Part shown: one piece after another, positions 1-11,400 of the stretch
Layout: every line of letters starts with the position of its first letter
Numbering within the stretch: the first letter of the stretch is position 1
Assembly (NCBI RefSeq): GCF_000372725.1
Contig: NW_005199601.1
Span: forward strand, 683,868-747,867
Direction of reading: 5' to 3'
DNA length: 64,000 nucleotides
Source of the DNA: Emiliania huxleyi CCMP1516
Taxonomy: Eukaryota > Haptophyta > Isochrysidales > Noelaerhabdaceae
The notes under the pieces: model-generated
What the model was told of the DNA's origin: nothing
Database searches by the model: none
The model's input: only the letters and a program-made list of their open reading frames with translations
Position numbers and translations under genes: made by a program

Positions 1-1764
1 TCCTCGCTCTCCTGCGTGTCGGCCACCCGCCGGATGGGCACCTCCTCCTCGTCCTCGTCCTCGTCGTCGTCGTCGCCGCCGTCGCCGCCGCCGCCGCTCG
101 CAGCGGCCAGCTCCGCACGCCGCCCGCCCCCACCGGCGACTGACAAGCGGCTGATGCCGGCGGCGGCAGCGTCGCTGCCAGAAACCGCGGCGACCGGCGT
201 GCAATGGTTGCGGTGCGACGGCCAGTCCGCCCGCTGGCACACAGCGCTGCAGTAGAGCACGCCCTTGCACCGGGAGCAGCGGAGGCAAGCTGGAGGCGCC
301 GCGTCGCGCCCGCCGCCCAAGCGCAAGGCTCGCGCAGCAGCCCGAGGGCGGCGATCCGAGGGCGGCGGAGCAGCTCCGACGAACGCAACGGACCGCCCGC
401 CTCCGCCGCCGCCTCGGCCGCCTCGGTGGCGACCGCCTCTGCCGCCGCGCACAGCGCGCGCGCCGCATCGCCGCCACCGAGGAAGGCCGTGTCGTCCCTC
501 AGCCACGCGCCGAGCGGCAGCGCCGAGACAGAGGCGAGCGAGGCGAGGCTGTCGAGCAGCGCAGGCACCTAGCGAGGATTGTCCATCCCAAATGACGCGC
601 AACGGCACGCGGCGGAACCACTCTGTCGCGCAGCGCGGGCGCCGTCTCTCGCCGCGGCCGCTGCGACAGGAGGAAGCGGCCGATGGCGGCGTTGGAGCGG
701 AGAAGTGCGAGCGGTGCGGCGGGCGTGGCGGCGGCGGCGGCGGCGGCGGCGAGCGCTTCGACTGCGGCAGCGGCGAGGTCGGAGGCGAGAGAGACGCACC
801 AGCCTCCCTCGTCGTCGGCGGCGGCGTCGGCACCACCCATCGCACGCGCCTGCCAGCTGCTCGCGAGCAGCGGCAAGCAGACCTGCAGCGCCGCCAGCGG
901 CCGCTGCCGCAGCGTGCTCACGAGCGGCGCGTTGGAAAGGAGGCCGGCGCCCGCAGCCACAACCTCCCGCGGCGCACCCCCGGCGCACAGGAGGCTGAAC
1001 CGGCCGACCAAGTGCCCCTCCGCCGTGGCGGCGTGCGCGGCTGGCCAGCCTAGCTGCGCGAGCGGTGACGGCGGCTCCTCGGGCTCTGCCTCGCAGCGGC
1101 TGCAGCGGCACGGAAAGTGGAGGTGGGCCCGGCGAGCGCGCCGCGGCAGGACCAGCAGGCGGGGAGGCAGGTACGAGTGAAAGAGCTCGCTCCCCTCCTC
1201 GATGGCGGCAACCGCAAACAGCGCAAAGTTGCCTCCGAGCCGGGTGGACAGGCAGTTTGGGTCGCAGCTGTGGTTGAGCTTCGCCGCCGTCTCGTAGAAG
1301 GCCGCGCCGTGCTCGACGCCGAGGAGGGGCGTCTCGAGGCCAAAGGCGTTGTGTCGCACGGCATCGTACACCGCCAGCGCTGCCACCTCGTCGACGCCGC
1401 TGGCGCAGAGCCGTCGCAACGCCTCGTCGCTGAGCGGCGGCGCTGCTTCTCCACCGCGCTGCTGCGGCGCTGCTGCGAAGCGCGCTGCCCAGTCTGAGCC
1501 GCGGCCGCTCTCCAGCAGCGCTTTAGCCAGGGCGGCCTCGACCGACTCCGACTCGTCATCTCCACACGTCGTGGCGGCTGGCGCCTCGGTCAGCAGCACC
1601 GCGCCAGGGGGGATGTGGCAGCTCGCGACGAGATGCGAGCCACGCCAGTCGGGCGAGGTGCGGCACGTGTAGGCCGCACACATGCAGGGGACGGGGCGGG
1701 CGCTGGGCGTGGCAAGATGGTCTTTTCTCGCAGCTGCGAGACATGCTTTCTCGGAGCGGGGCAT
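1..1764 (-). CDS. SET-domain protein with C-terminal MYND zinc finger (partial, runs off left edge)
   Basis: Probable protein lysine methyltransferase of the SMYD type. The long first exon (about 1764 to 643) reads the SET start (GSHLVASCHIPPGAVLL), the signature NHSCDPNC, the late SET motif ELFHSYLP and a post-SET cysteine cluster (FPCRCSRC). A small GC-AG intron (about 569-642) leads to a helical alanine-rich exon (568-334). A second short intron (about 290-333) leads to a MYND finger (CLRCSRCKGVLYC, then CQRADW, H and C) and an acidic tail reaching base 1. Frames join correctly over both proposed introns. In canonical SMYD proteins the MYND finger splits the SET domain; here it follows it. 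ATG 1764 is the first in-frame methionine before the domain; a later ATG near 1683 is possible. The gene lies head-to-head with the next gene, 225 bp away. The domains are clear; the exact splice sites are inferred. Confidence 0.8.
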
Positions 1765-1989
1765 CCAAAACAACAGGGCGGAAGGGAGGGGTGACCATAC
1801 GCGCAGCGCAGGAGGGGTGCCCCTAAGGGGGCACAAAGGTAGCTCAAAGGGGAGTGAACAAGACGCCGCACAGGCGACGTGCACGCTCGCCGCCTGCGCT
1901 CGCCGCGTCGCTCTCTCCCTCCCCTTCTTTGCTTGAACTAGGGAATAAAGAGAGCTTCTGCGAGCCGCGCTCGGCCCCTGTCGGGCGCG

Positions 1990-2816
1990 ATGGCCGCGGC
2001 AGTACCGCCGATTGATCTGCACTGCGTTCACGCGGGGCCCGACGCCCCCGTCCAGGGCCCCGCTGCCCACCCGCTGGTGGTGGCTACTGCCGTCCTCCGC
2101 TGGGGGCCGGTTGCGGCTGCGCCGAGCGGAGCAGCGCGCGTGCAGCTTGCGCACCACGCGATGCTGCGCGTCTTTGGCCGGCGGCTGCGCCTCGCGGCGC
2201 CCCCCGCCGGTACTCCCGCCCCGATGGTCTGCCCGCTGGACCTCGCTCTCACCGGAACCGCGTGGGCTCGCTTCCTGAACGAGCTGCTCACGTGCGGGCT
2301 CCTCGACGCGGCCCCCTTCTCCTCTTCGGCTGCACTACAGCTGGCGATCGACCGCCTCGATGTGTCGCCAGCGGCGCTGGAGGTGAAAGAGCCCGATCTC
2401 CTCCCGGTGGGGGGCCTCGCCGCCGCGGCCGCGCTGGCGGGGGATGCTGCTCATGCGCAGCGCGGGGCGCCTCGCCGAGCCAGCGCCGCGGCGTCTGCGG
2501 CGAGGCCGGCGGCGGCTGCGCGCGCGGCCCTACCTTCTCGCCAGCGGCTGTCTCCGCGTACGGCCTCCCCCCGAGTGCTAACCCGCAACTACTGGCGAGC
2601 TATTTTAAGGACTACGTGCTCGCGCTGGAGGGCGCGCTGCCCCCTTCGCTCTGCGCCCCCAACGTTGCGGGGCCGCAGTGGCTGGAGGAGGCGCGCGATG
2701 CGGCGACCTACTTGCGCGGCGACGCTGGCCGCCGCAGCGTCGAGGATAAGCGCCTCTACCTGCTCGCCCCCGGCGCCCCGCTACTGTTCTCAGTCCCCGC
2801 CTGGGTGAGGCGTTAA
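1990..2816 (+). CDS. Hypothetical protein, two exons
   Basis: Not recognised. The first exon starts at ATG 1990 (MAAAVPPIDLHCVHAG) and looks coding to about 2450. From about 2545 a different frame looks coding (SAYGLPPSANP, then SYFKDYVLALEG) and ends with a stop at 2816. A small intron of about 50-75 bases ending at the CCAG near 2545, probably with a GC donor as in neighbouring genes, would join the two; a sequencing frameshift is the alternative. The product would be roughly 250 residues with no visible signal peptide or membrane segment. The gene is divergent from the SET gene and probably shares its promoter region. Confidence 0.55.
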
Positions 2817-3379
2817 ATCATCCGTCCCGCCGCGCCATGCACGACACGCCGTTCGAGCTTCCCGGGTCGTCGGCGGTCGTCGGCGCCGCGATGCCACGCG
2901 TCGGCGGCGCATTCGACGTCGTCGGCGCGCTGCCCCGCGTTGAGCCCCGCCGCTTGTAGCGACGGCCGCAGGTCGGCCCAGTGCAGCGCGCCCTGGCCGC
3001 AGACTGAAGAACGGCCGCGAGGGGTGTGTGATGTGCGGTGCGGGGTGTGAGGGGGCAGCGTCTTTGTGTGCGCACGCGCGCCGCTGCCGCTTGTGATCTG
3101 AACTGAAGAGGGGGGGGTCGGCCTTGAGAGCTTACGGGTGGTCTCACCGCGCCAGAGGCTCTGCCTCTCCTCTCGGGGATTGAACTGAGGGATGGGGCGC
3201 ATCCTCCCTCTTCCCACCGTCGATGCCGGGGTTCAACCAATCCGGCGAGGTCCTTACCATTCCTCCATACATACTACCCGGCTTCATCGGCGGGCGTCTG
3301 GGAGTGTCGTCAACTGACCGGTGGTCTTTCAGTGTGGTGGGGCAAGGACTTGCACGCCCCCCCCCCTGGGGGGCATAAG
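2817..3379. other. Non-coding stretch
   Basis: 3' flank of the preceding gene followed by mixed sequence with short G and C runs. I see no supported gene. Open frames here are short and of uneven composition. Confidence 0.5.
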
Positions 3380-4012
3380 TGTGGTTCTTGCCCAAAAATG
3401 CGTGTGGTTTTTGCCCATGCATTGCGTTTTTTGCATTTTTTGCATTCAGGCAAGTGCACCCAGACTCCTCCCCCTCCCCTCGCGCTGCGGTTGCTTACTT
3501 GCGCGTGGAGAACGAGGTTGTAGTCGACCGAGACAGCGAGCACCCTGGGAGGGACATCATTACCTTTTTGGAGGATTAGGTGCACACGCTATGGAGGCCG
3601 TGTGTCAGTGAATCCATGCAACTGCAAAGAATGCAGAAAAAGCATATGCAGCTGAAATGCAGTTGCCCACCGAATGCATCATGCAACGAAATGCAATCAC
3701 GCGCAAAATGCAAAAAATGCAAATGCAACCAAATGCAATCACGCGCAAAATGCAAAAAATGCAAATGCAACCAAATGCAAACACGCGCAAAATGCAAAAA
3801 ATGCAAATGCAACCAAATGCAAACACGCGCAAAATGCAAAAAATGCAAATGCAACCAAATGCAAACACGCGCAAAATGCAGAAAATGCAGATGCAGTCTT
3901 GAATGCACTAGAATGCGTTCAAATGCCATGATATGTGCGATATGCACATAATGCAAAAATGCAAAAAATGTGCATGGGCAAAAACCACACGCATTTTGGG
4001 GCAAGAACCACA
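3380..4012. mobile_element. MITE-like element with long terminal inverted repeats
   Basis: The left end starts TGTGGTTCTTGCCC and the right end is its inverse complement. About 43 bases match with one mismatch, followed by further TGCATTTTT-rich similarity, so the inverted repeat is roughly 60 bases long. The 633 bp interior has no transposase and is filled by ATGCAAA-rich tandem repeats, much richer in AT than its surroundings. This fits a non-autonomous DNA transposon. A target-site duplication is not evident, so the family cannot be named. Confidence 0.6.
3698..3907. repeat. 42 bp tandem repeat, about five copies
   Basis: The string CACGCGCAAAATGCA recurs at 3698, 3740, 3782, 3824 and 3866, exactly 42 bases apart. 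Copies differ by single bases (AATCACG versus AAACACG). The array is the core of the inverted-repeat element 3380-4012. Confidence 0.9.
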
Positions 4013-4042
4013 ACACACCCGACCCCTTTGGGAGGTTCCCCG

Positions 4043-4215
4043 GAGGGAGGTTCGTGTCATGAGAGAAGATACACTCCTCGTGTATCTAGAACGGACGGAA
4101 GATACACTGAAGATCACTTATGCGAAGATACACGGTCCGGCCCAAACGAGGAGGTGTATCTTCATATGAAGATACACCGCGGCCCAAACAAAGAGGTGTA
4201 TCTTCACAGACCGCG
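4043..4215. repeat. Cluster of GTGTATCTTC / GAAGATACAC inverted repeats
   Basis: At least six copies of GAAGATACAC or its complement occur in about 170 bases. Bases 4153-4178 form a perfect 26 bp palindrome (GGTGTATCTTCAT plus its complement). The block CGGCCCAAAC..GAGGTGTATCTTC occurs twice in direct orientation. No coding function is seen. Downstream, 4419-4436 is another perfect palindrome around CCGCGG. Confidence 0.8.
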
Positions 4216-4675
4216 TTGATAGCGGCGGCAGCCGGCAAGCGGGCAGTGTAACGGTGCAGGCGGGCGGGTGGATTTGACGAGGGCGGAGCCTTCTAGGCGA
4301 TGGTGGATGGAACCCCTTTTGTAGCAAGGCCTTTTTCCGAGTCGCCGTCCCAGAAGGAAGAACTAATGAAACGCCGAGGGTCCTCAGATGGACGACGACA
4401 TGCCTCCACAGGCCCACAAAATACCGCGGTATTTTGCCGATTTGGCTGATTTTCAAACGACAACTCTCTCTCACAGGTTCGACACACGAGAAATGATGTT
4501 AGCATAAAACTCCCACGCACGACAAGAACCTCGCAGCGACGACAGTGAGGGTGTGACAGACCCAGGGAAGGCCTTTCCCCCCCACTACCTTACAGCCCCT
4601 GCCTGAGCTCAAAACGGACAACCCAAGGCGCGCCTGCCCAGTGTTGTGCGAGAGCCGCTGGTAAAATTGGGTCAT

Positions 4676-4696
4676 AAAATTCTTTTGCTCGCGATG
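4676..4696 (+). promoter_or_regulatory. Initiator-like motif at start of ORF
   Basis: AAAATTCTTTTGCTCGCG lies immediately before ATG 4694. Nearly the same string precedes ATG at 14246 (plus) and 59201 (minus), and looser forms precede other genes in the window. A core-promoter or transcription-start role is inferred from position only. Confidence 0.45.
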
Positions 4697-4701
4697 TCAA
4701 G

Positions 4702-5364
4702 ATGGGCGGTATGGGCCTCACCAGTGCCGTGGACATTCGTGAGCCGGCGTGGATTGGCACTTGGGCCCTCGTCGCCGAGCCGATGCGCCACCTGCACGCT
4801 CCTTTCCGCGACCTTGACGTGAGCAAGGCGCCGGGCTCCGATTTCGACGAGCTGCGTGCGGCGCACAACAGGCTCAAGAAGGAGCACGGCAGGATCTCGG
4901 CGACGTGGAAGGTGTGGGACGACAGGACGAAGGCGGAGTACTTCGACCTGGTCGGCGGCACGACGGGCAGGCCCCCGGACGTCGAGGTGGAGCTGTGGGA
5001 CGAGCCCGACGAGGGCGAGAAGCTGCGCGCCTCCGCGAAGCCGCCAGAGCCGGCTGAGAGGAAGGCGCTCTCGCGCTTCCGGCCGCATACTCTCGTCCCG
5101 CCCGAGCAGCTGCTGCCCCTCGCCGAGTTCACGTCCAAGCACGAGTTCCTACACCAGGCGCAGCGGCGCTTCACGACGGTGGTCCACAACAGGAACTGGC
5201 GCGACCTCGCAGAGGAGCTCGCCGCGGTGGCGCGGAGGGCTCCGCGGGATCGCGGTCTGCTCCGCGTGGCCATGGAGAGATGGCTGGGGTGCCTGGTCTT
5301 TTTTCTTTCTCTTTTCCTGTGTGTCAAGAAAAGGTCAAGAACACTCACTCGCTCACTCACATAA
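4702..5364 (+). mobile_element. LINE reverse-transcriptase-derived ORF fragment
   Basis: The ORF opens with GGMGLTSAVDIREPAWIGTW, which resembles the segment that follows the polymerase domain in non-LTR retrotransposon ORF2 proteins (GGLGL.SA...A..A..W). Farther on, FTSKHEFLHQAQRRFTTVVH resembles the helical stretch downstream of it. The polymerase itself is absent, so this is a C-terminal fragment. The meaningful part ends near 5280 (MERWLG); the remaining codons read simple sequence. ATG 4702 is in this frame; ATG 4694, next to the initiator-like motif, is in another frame. The fragment is convergent with the TIR receptor gene. Assignment rests on remembered family resemblance. Confidence 0.45.
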
Positions 5365-5433
5365 ACATTGTCCTGTCCCCCCGTGTGTCGGTGCATCGCC
5401 GCGCTGCACGTTTGCGCACGATCGCGCAACCGA

Positions 5434-8400
5434 TCAGACCTGCCGCTGCACCGACGACGCCTCGCCTCCAGAGACGTCGCGCGCCTCCGCAGAGCTGCGG
5501 CTGCTCATCTTGGCGAACACCCGGCTGAGGCCGCCAAAGCTGCGCTTCGCGAGGCTGGTGCTGCCCTCAGCGACGCTGCCCGAAACGAGGAGGTCCGCCC
5601 GCGACCGAGCGGGGGTCGCGCCTAGGCTCTTTGCCAGAAGCACGAGCGACACCTGCGGACAGGGACGACCCGCTCGTCACGAAAGGCAAAGCCAAACTGT
5701 GGGAGAGAGGGCGCGCGCCTTGCGGTGGCGCCCGGGGAAGCACGATTTTGCCAGGTCCGTGTAGAGTCCGCCGGCGATGAGCTCCTGCGGCGTTGGGAGG
5801 AGAGGGTTGCGGGGGGAGGGGAGGCTCGGGACGGGCGCCAATGTGAGACATTCGCTCCTGCGGCGTGACTTCGAACATTCTGTCAAACGCGCAGCCGCCG
5901 AGCGCGGGGTCGTTCTCGTGCGCCATGACGATCTTCAGCTTGTCCTCGCGCGCCTGCTTGACCTGCTCGGCCAGCCGCTCGCCGTCGTCCTCTAACCAGG
6001 TATTCTGATTGAGGTAGAGAAGCATGTGGGTCACATCGCCGGCGCGGCGCGTTCGGCGTGCCAACCCGCGAGGTGCCATGGAGGGGCGCGCTGATGCAGA
6101 AGAGCCAACGTCCGCAACGGTAGAGACGGTGAGGCCGGGAAAGGCCCCGGCAAGCTCGTGAGCCAGCTCTGCGGCGCCCGGGTTGGCTGGCGAGGCCCAG
6201 AGCGTGCACGGTTTGGAAAAGGCGAGCGACTGGCTCTCGAGCTCGCCCGACACGCAGAGCGGGAGGGAGGTCTTGTCCAGAAAGTTGGGCGAACAGAGGA
6301 GCACCGCCTAGGGTGGTTCAAGTGGGGTTGGTTGGGAGACGGAGAGGACTGCGGAGCGGGTGGCTGCGGCCGGGGGCGCCTCGGCGATGATTTTGAGGGA
6401 GACGAGCTGAAACTCATCGATGCGATACCAGATCGTGAGCGGCCAGTCCTTGTCAAAGATGGCCGGCTGCAGGTCCTCGGGGCACTCGTCGCGCAGCGCC
6501 TGCAGCGTCCCGCCGCCCTTTTCAGGGTCCGCTTCTTGGACGAGGACGAGCGGCTTGTCCTTCTCGAGCGACGAGCGGACCTCTCGGAGGCAGTTCTGTG
6601 GCGCGGGAGAGGCGGGAGGTAGGGCCAGAGTGCCGGCAGAGACGGGAGGGGACAGGCGCGCCTTAGAGCGGAAGTAGCCCTGCGAGAGGAAGAAGAGGAT
6701 GGCTTGCGAGCGTTGGATGTACTCCTCGAGCGCCCCGATATCCTTAAGATCATCTACCTATGAGAGCACACCGCGGAGCGTCAGAGGGGCTGCGGTAGCT
6801 AAGCAGCGCTGCTGAGCGTGTGCGCGCATCAAGAAAGACTTTGATGTCCGGCAGCAGCTGCTGGAGCTCGCCCTTGATGACCTTTACGGCGTCTTGACCG
6901 GTCGACCTATCGGAATCCGCCGGGTAACTATATTGTGGCGGGTTGCTGTTCCTCTTCTCCCTCCATAGCTATGACTCACCAGATGTGGCTGTTGAAGAGG
7001 TGCCACGTGAGGCCGGTCCCGATGCTCAGCTCGGGGGGCTGCTTGGTCGAGACGAGGCGGATCGTGGGGAGCTTGGCGACGCGGTGGGCGGCGGCGATGG
7101 CGCCGACGAGGAAGAAGGCGAGCACGACTGCAACGAGGATGATCATCGAGTTGACAATCACATTGAGCTTGCCGAACCCGAGGACAGCGGCGGCCTCCGC
7201 TGTGTCGGGGTGCCTCTCCTCGATGCTCAGGAATATGGTGCTCCAGTTGGCGCCGAGGAAGAGCAGGAGGAGCACGAGACTCGTGGCGACGGCTAGCACG
7301 TTGTCCTCGACCCGCTTGTATGGCCGCACGACGGCGAGCGCGACGGCGTAGCATGAGCAGACTAGGGTCGCCACCACGAGGCGAACAAAGGCTCGCTCCT
7401 CCGGTATCAGCAGCACGAAGCCGGTCAGCACGAGCTTGCGCGCCAGCTCGACCACCTCCCACCAGTACCAGGTCTTCTCGTACTCCCGGTGGAGGAATGC
7501 GGTGGCCCGCGTCAGAGCATTCGGCGTCTTGGCCTGCAGCGGCTTGTAGCAGGCGGCGAGGAGCGACGTGAAGAGGACCAGCGAGCCGGCGGGCCAGAGG
7601 ACGATGAAGCCGGTGGCGACGTCGGTGATGGACTCGTGATCCTCGGTGCCGCACTCGACGCTCGCGTCCTGCCGCATGTAGGAGACCTGCCGCAGGGGCT
7701 CGTTTGGCGGAGAGATGGTGTAGGCCTATCAGCAGAAACTTACGAGGACTGAGGCCGGCGGGGTGGGGTTGTGAGCAACGGTAGTCAGCTGTGAGAGGGC
7801 GCCTGGCACGACCAGGATTGAAAGATGGAGGCGCTGATGGTGGGCACGAAGCAGAAAATGAGCACCAGGCCCGCCGGCGTGAGGTCGAGGAGGCCAAGGG
7901 CCGCCTCCGCGTACCACGGCCTCTCGCGCGGCGCCGGGGCGGCGCGCCAGCAGTGGAGCCGCAGGCTTATTCCCGCGATCATTAGCAAGGCGATGAGGGC
8001 GACGGGGGAGAGGGCGATGGCGAGGAGCCGCAGAGCGTAGCCGAGGCACTGCTCCGGCAGGAAAAAGCCAGACCAGTCAATGGAGATCGCATTGGCCAGC
8101 TTGTCCGTCCAGCCCGTGTACTCTGGCGGCAGCCGCGCGGAGTAGGTGGACGACAGGACGGTGCAGATCTGGTAGAAGCCGAACAGGATCTTGAGCTTGG
8201 CCGTCATTCCGACCCCGACGTAGTACTTGACGGAGCGGTCTGCAAAGCGGAGGATAGGGCCGATGAAGCGCTCCTTCCGCCACGGCATGTTGTAGGCCCA
8301 CGCCGCCAAGCCGCACGCGACGCAGAGGCCGAGGACGAGGCCGACGATGCGGCCCGCAGCGGCGCCGCGCGGAGTGCATACTTCGCAGTTGTCGCCGTCG

Positions 8401-11400
8401 ACGAGGTAGTGATTCTCTGCGTCGCAGAGCTGGCACTCGGGGCCTTTGAAGTCCGAAGCGCAGTACTCTGAGCCCGCCTGCACCATCCTCCGTCGGCGAG
8501 AGGCCTCTCCCGCCACCGACTCGCTGCCGGCGCATCGCGTCTTGCCAGCCTTGGCATTGCCGCCAAAGAGGCGGCACTCTGTCAGCACGGCGCTGAAGGG
8601 GCTGGCGCGCCAGAAGCCGCGCGGGAGGACGAGAGAAGAAAGGGTGGTGTTGTCCGGGCAGGCAGCGTTCGGCGGGCATGACTTGCAGTACTTGGTCGGG
8701 GAGGGCAAGATGTCGTCCGGGTCGGCCGAGATGTTGCGCAAGAAGTACCCGGCCATACAAAACGAGCAGGTGGTGCTGCCGTTGGCCGAGCTGAGGGGGT
8801 GAGGACACGGGACGCACAGGCCTTGGCCGGCGTTGGCGGCGTAACGGCCAGCCTCGCACTCGCTGCACGCGTCGCTGCCTTGACCCGACGAGGTGCCGGG
8901 AGGGCAAGGCTCGCACTTGGACTGCCTTTCTTGTGCGGCAAAGGTGCCAGGGAAGCACGGCGTCGGCTCGATGCTGCCCGTGGAGCAGGCGCTGCCGGCG
9001 GGGCAGGCCGTGCACTCACCCGCGGCGGTGAGGTTTGTTGCGTTCGAGTAGCTGCCAGGTTCGCAAGGCAGCGACGCCGTCGCGCCCGGCTCGCAGTAGC
9101 TGCCTTTCTCGCACGCGCGGCAGCCCACCGCACCCTTGTCGTTCTGGTAGGTCCCGCCCTCGCACGGCTCGCACTCGGAGAGGCCGCCCGTGGCGGCGTA
9201 GCTGCCCTGGGCGCACGGCGTCTGCTGCGTGGAGCCCGCGGTGGTGGCGAAGTGGCCCGGATCGGCAGCGGTGCACTCGCTCGCGGCTCCGGTCGCGCTC
9301 TGGTAGGAACCCTGTGGGCACCGCTTGCAGGCCTCGCTGCCCTCCCCAGGTGCGAAGCTGCCGGCGCGGCAAGGCACACAGGTAGCTTTCGTTGTCGCTC
9401 CGGTGTCAGAGCTGGAGGTGCCGTTAGGGCAAAGAAGGCACGATTCGATTGAGGTGGAGCGGATATCCGGATTGTAGGTGCCGGCGGGGCACGCTTTCCG
9501 GATCATTCTCCCGTCCACCACGTCGCAGTAGCCGCCCGGCTCGCAATCCTCACAGCCCGAGCTCCCGGCGTCGGCCGAGTAGGTCCCTGCAGGACACGCG
9601 ATACAGTTTGCCTGTCCGGTCTCCGACTGGTACTGCCCACGCGGGCAGTCGAGGCAGTCAATTTCTCTGGACGCGCCGAGCAGAGGCATGCGGGTCCCGG
9701 CGGGGCACTGCTGACAGGCATCTGGTGAGCTGCTGCCCGTCTTCTCGTTGTAGCTCCCCGCAGGGCAGGGTGTGAAGCCGCCGCCACAGTCGTCTGTGAC
9801 TTCGCAGTACCCACCCGCGGCACACAAGTCGCACGACGTCTGCCCGCGCTCCGGCTGGAACTCGCCAGCAGGGCACTTCACACACGCAGCCTGGCCGGTG
9901 AGGTTCTGGTACTGCCCTGCGGCACAGTCGAGGGGTTGCACGGTGCCTGCATTCGGGCAGAAGCGTCCCGCGGGGCAGTCGGTGCAGCTGGTGGCGTTGA
10001 GCTGATCGGCGAACGTGCCAGGAGGACACGCGTCGCAGGGACGGTCCGCGCCGGCTGTGGACTGGCTCGTCCCCGGAGAGCAAGGGAGGCACGACTCGGC
10101 ACTGGCTGCGCCAATCACGGGCATGTAGAAACCAGGCGCACACGGGAGCGGTTCCGCTGTGCCCTTGGGACAAAAGTGGCCTCGCTTACACGCACCATCG
10201 CAGGAGGAGTTGGTGAGGCCGCTCCTGTTGCCGTAGTAGCCAGCGGGGCAGAGGTTGCACTCGGGGACGCTGAAGTCGCCAAAAAAGGAGCCCTTGCGCG
10301 GCATCCAGCTGCCCAAGCGGCAGTCCCAGTCTATCGCAGAGTTGACTGTCTCTATCGTGGCACCGTCGTTGTCGTCGCCAGCGGTGTTGCCGGTGAAGGA
10401 GGCGTCGCTGATCGAGGAGGGCGTGTTTGAAAGGTACAGCACCGAGGCTGAGATCGCCGCTCTGTTGTCGATGAAGTCGACAACCGCGATGGAAAGGGAC
10501 TCACTGTTAGACGCGAAGACGACGCCGCCGTTCTGCGAGGAGAGAGCGGGGTGACGCAGCCGTGGCCCTCTCTATCTTTCGCCCCGCTGCCGTGCGGCGC
10601 TGCTGGAGTGCGGCTAGCTCTACGCGGCGCACATTGCCAGCAGAGCAGCCCGACACATCCGAGTTGATGATCGAGACCGCACCGCTGTCATACGCGTAGA
10701 CGACGCCGCCGATCTGCGGTTGCGAGGAGAGAGCGGGGTGACGCAGCCGTGGCCCTCTCTATCTCTCGCCCCGCTGCCGTGCGGCGCTGCTGGGGTGCGG
10801 CTAGCTCTACGCGGCGCACATAAGAAGCAGAGCAGTCCGACACATCTAAGTCGATGATCGAGACCGCACCGCTGCCCTCCGCGTAGACGACGCCGCCGAT
10901 CTGCGGTTGCGAGGAGAGAGCGGGGTGACGCAGCCGTGGCCCTCTCTATCTCTCGCCCCGCTGCCGTGTGGCGCTGCTGGAGGGAGGCTAGCTCTACGCG
11001 GCGCACAGAGCCAGCAGAGCAGCTCGTCAGATTCGAGCCGATTAGCGAGACCGCACCGCTGTACCTCGCCCAGACGACGCCGCCGTGCTGCGGTTGCGAG
11101 GAGAGAGCGGGGTGAGGCAGCCGTGGCCCTCTCTATCTCTCGCCCCGCTGCCGTGTGGCGCTGCAGGGGTGGCGGCTAGCTCTACGCGGCGCACATTGCC
11201 AGCAGAGCAGTCTCTGACCGTCGAGTCGATGATCTCGACGTCGCCTGCCTGGTAAGCGTACACAACGCCGCCGTTGTCCGTCCTCCCGTTGACGAGGGTC
11301 AGCCCCCGCAGGGTGAGGCTGCAGCCGCCCGAGAGGTAAAAGAGCCCGGTCTGTTTCTGGCCGTCGAGCGTCGCGCCCTCGCCGCTGCTCGCGACGGTCA

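Noticed and set aside
3165-3245. Possible tRNA or SINE head on the minus strand (GGTTGAACCCC, AGTTCAATCCCC)
   Set aside because: No acceptor or anticodon stem can be folded around these strings.
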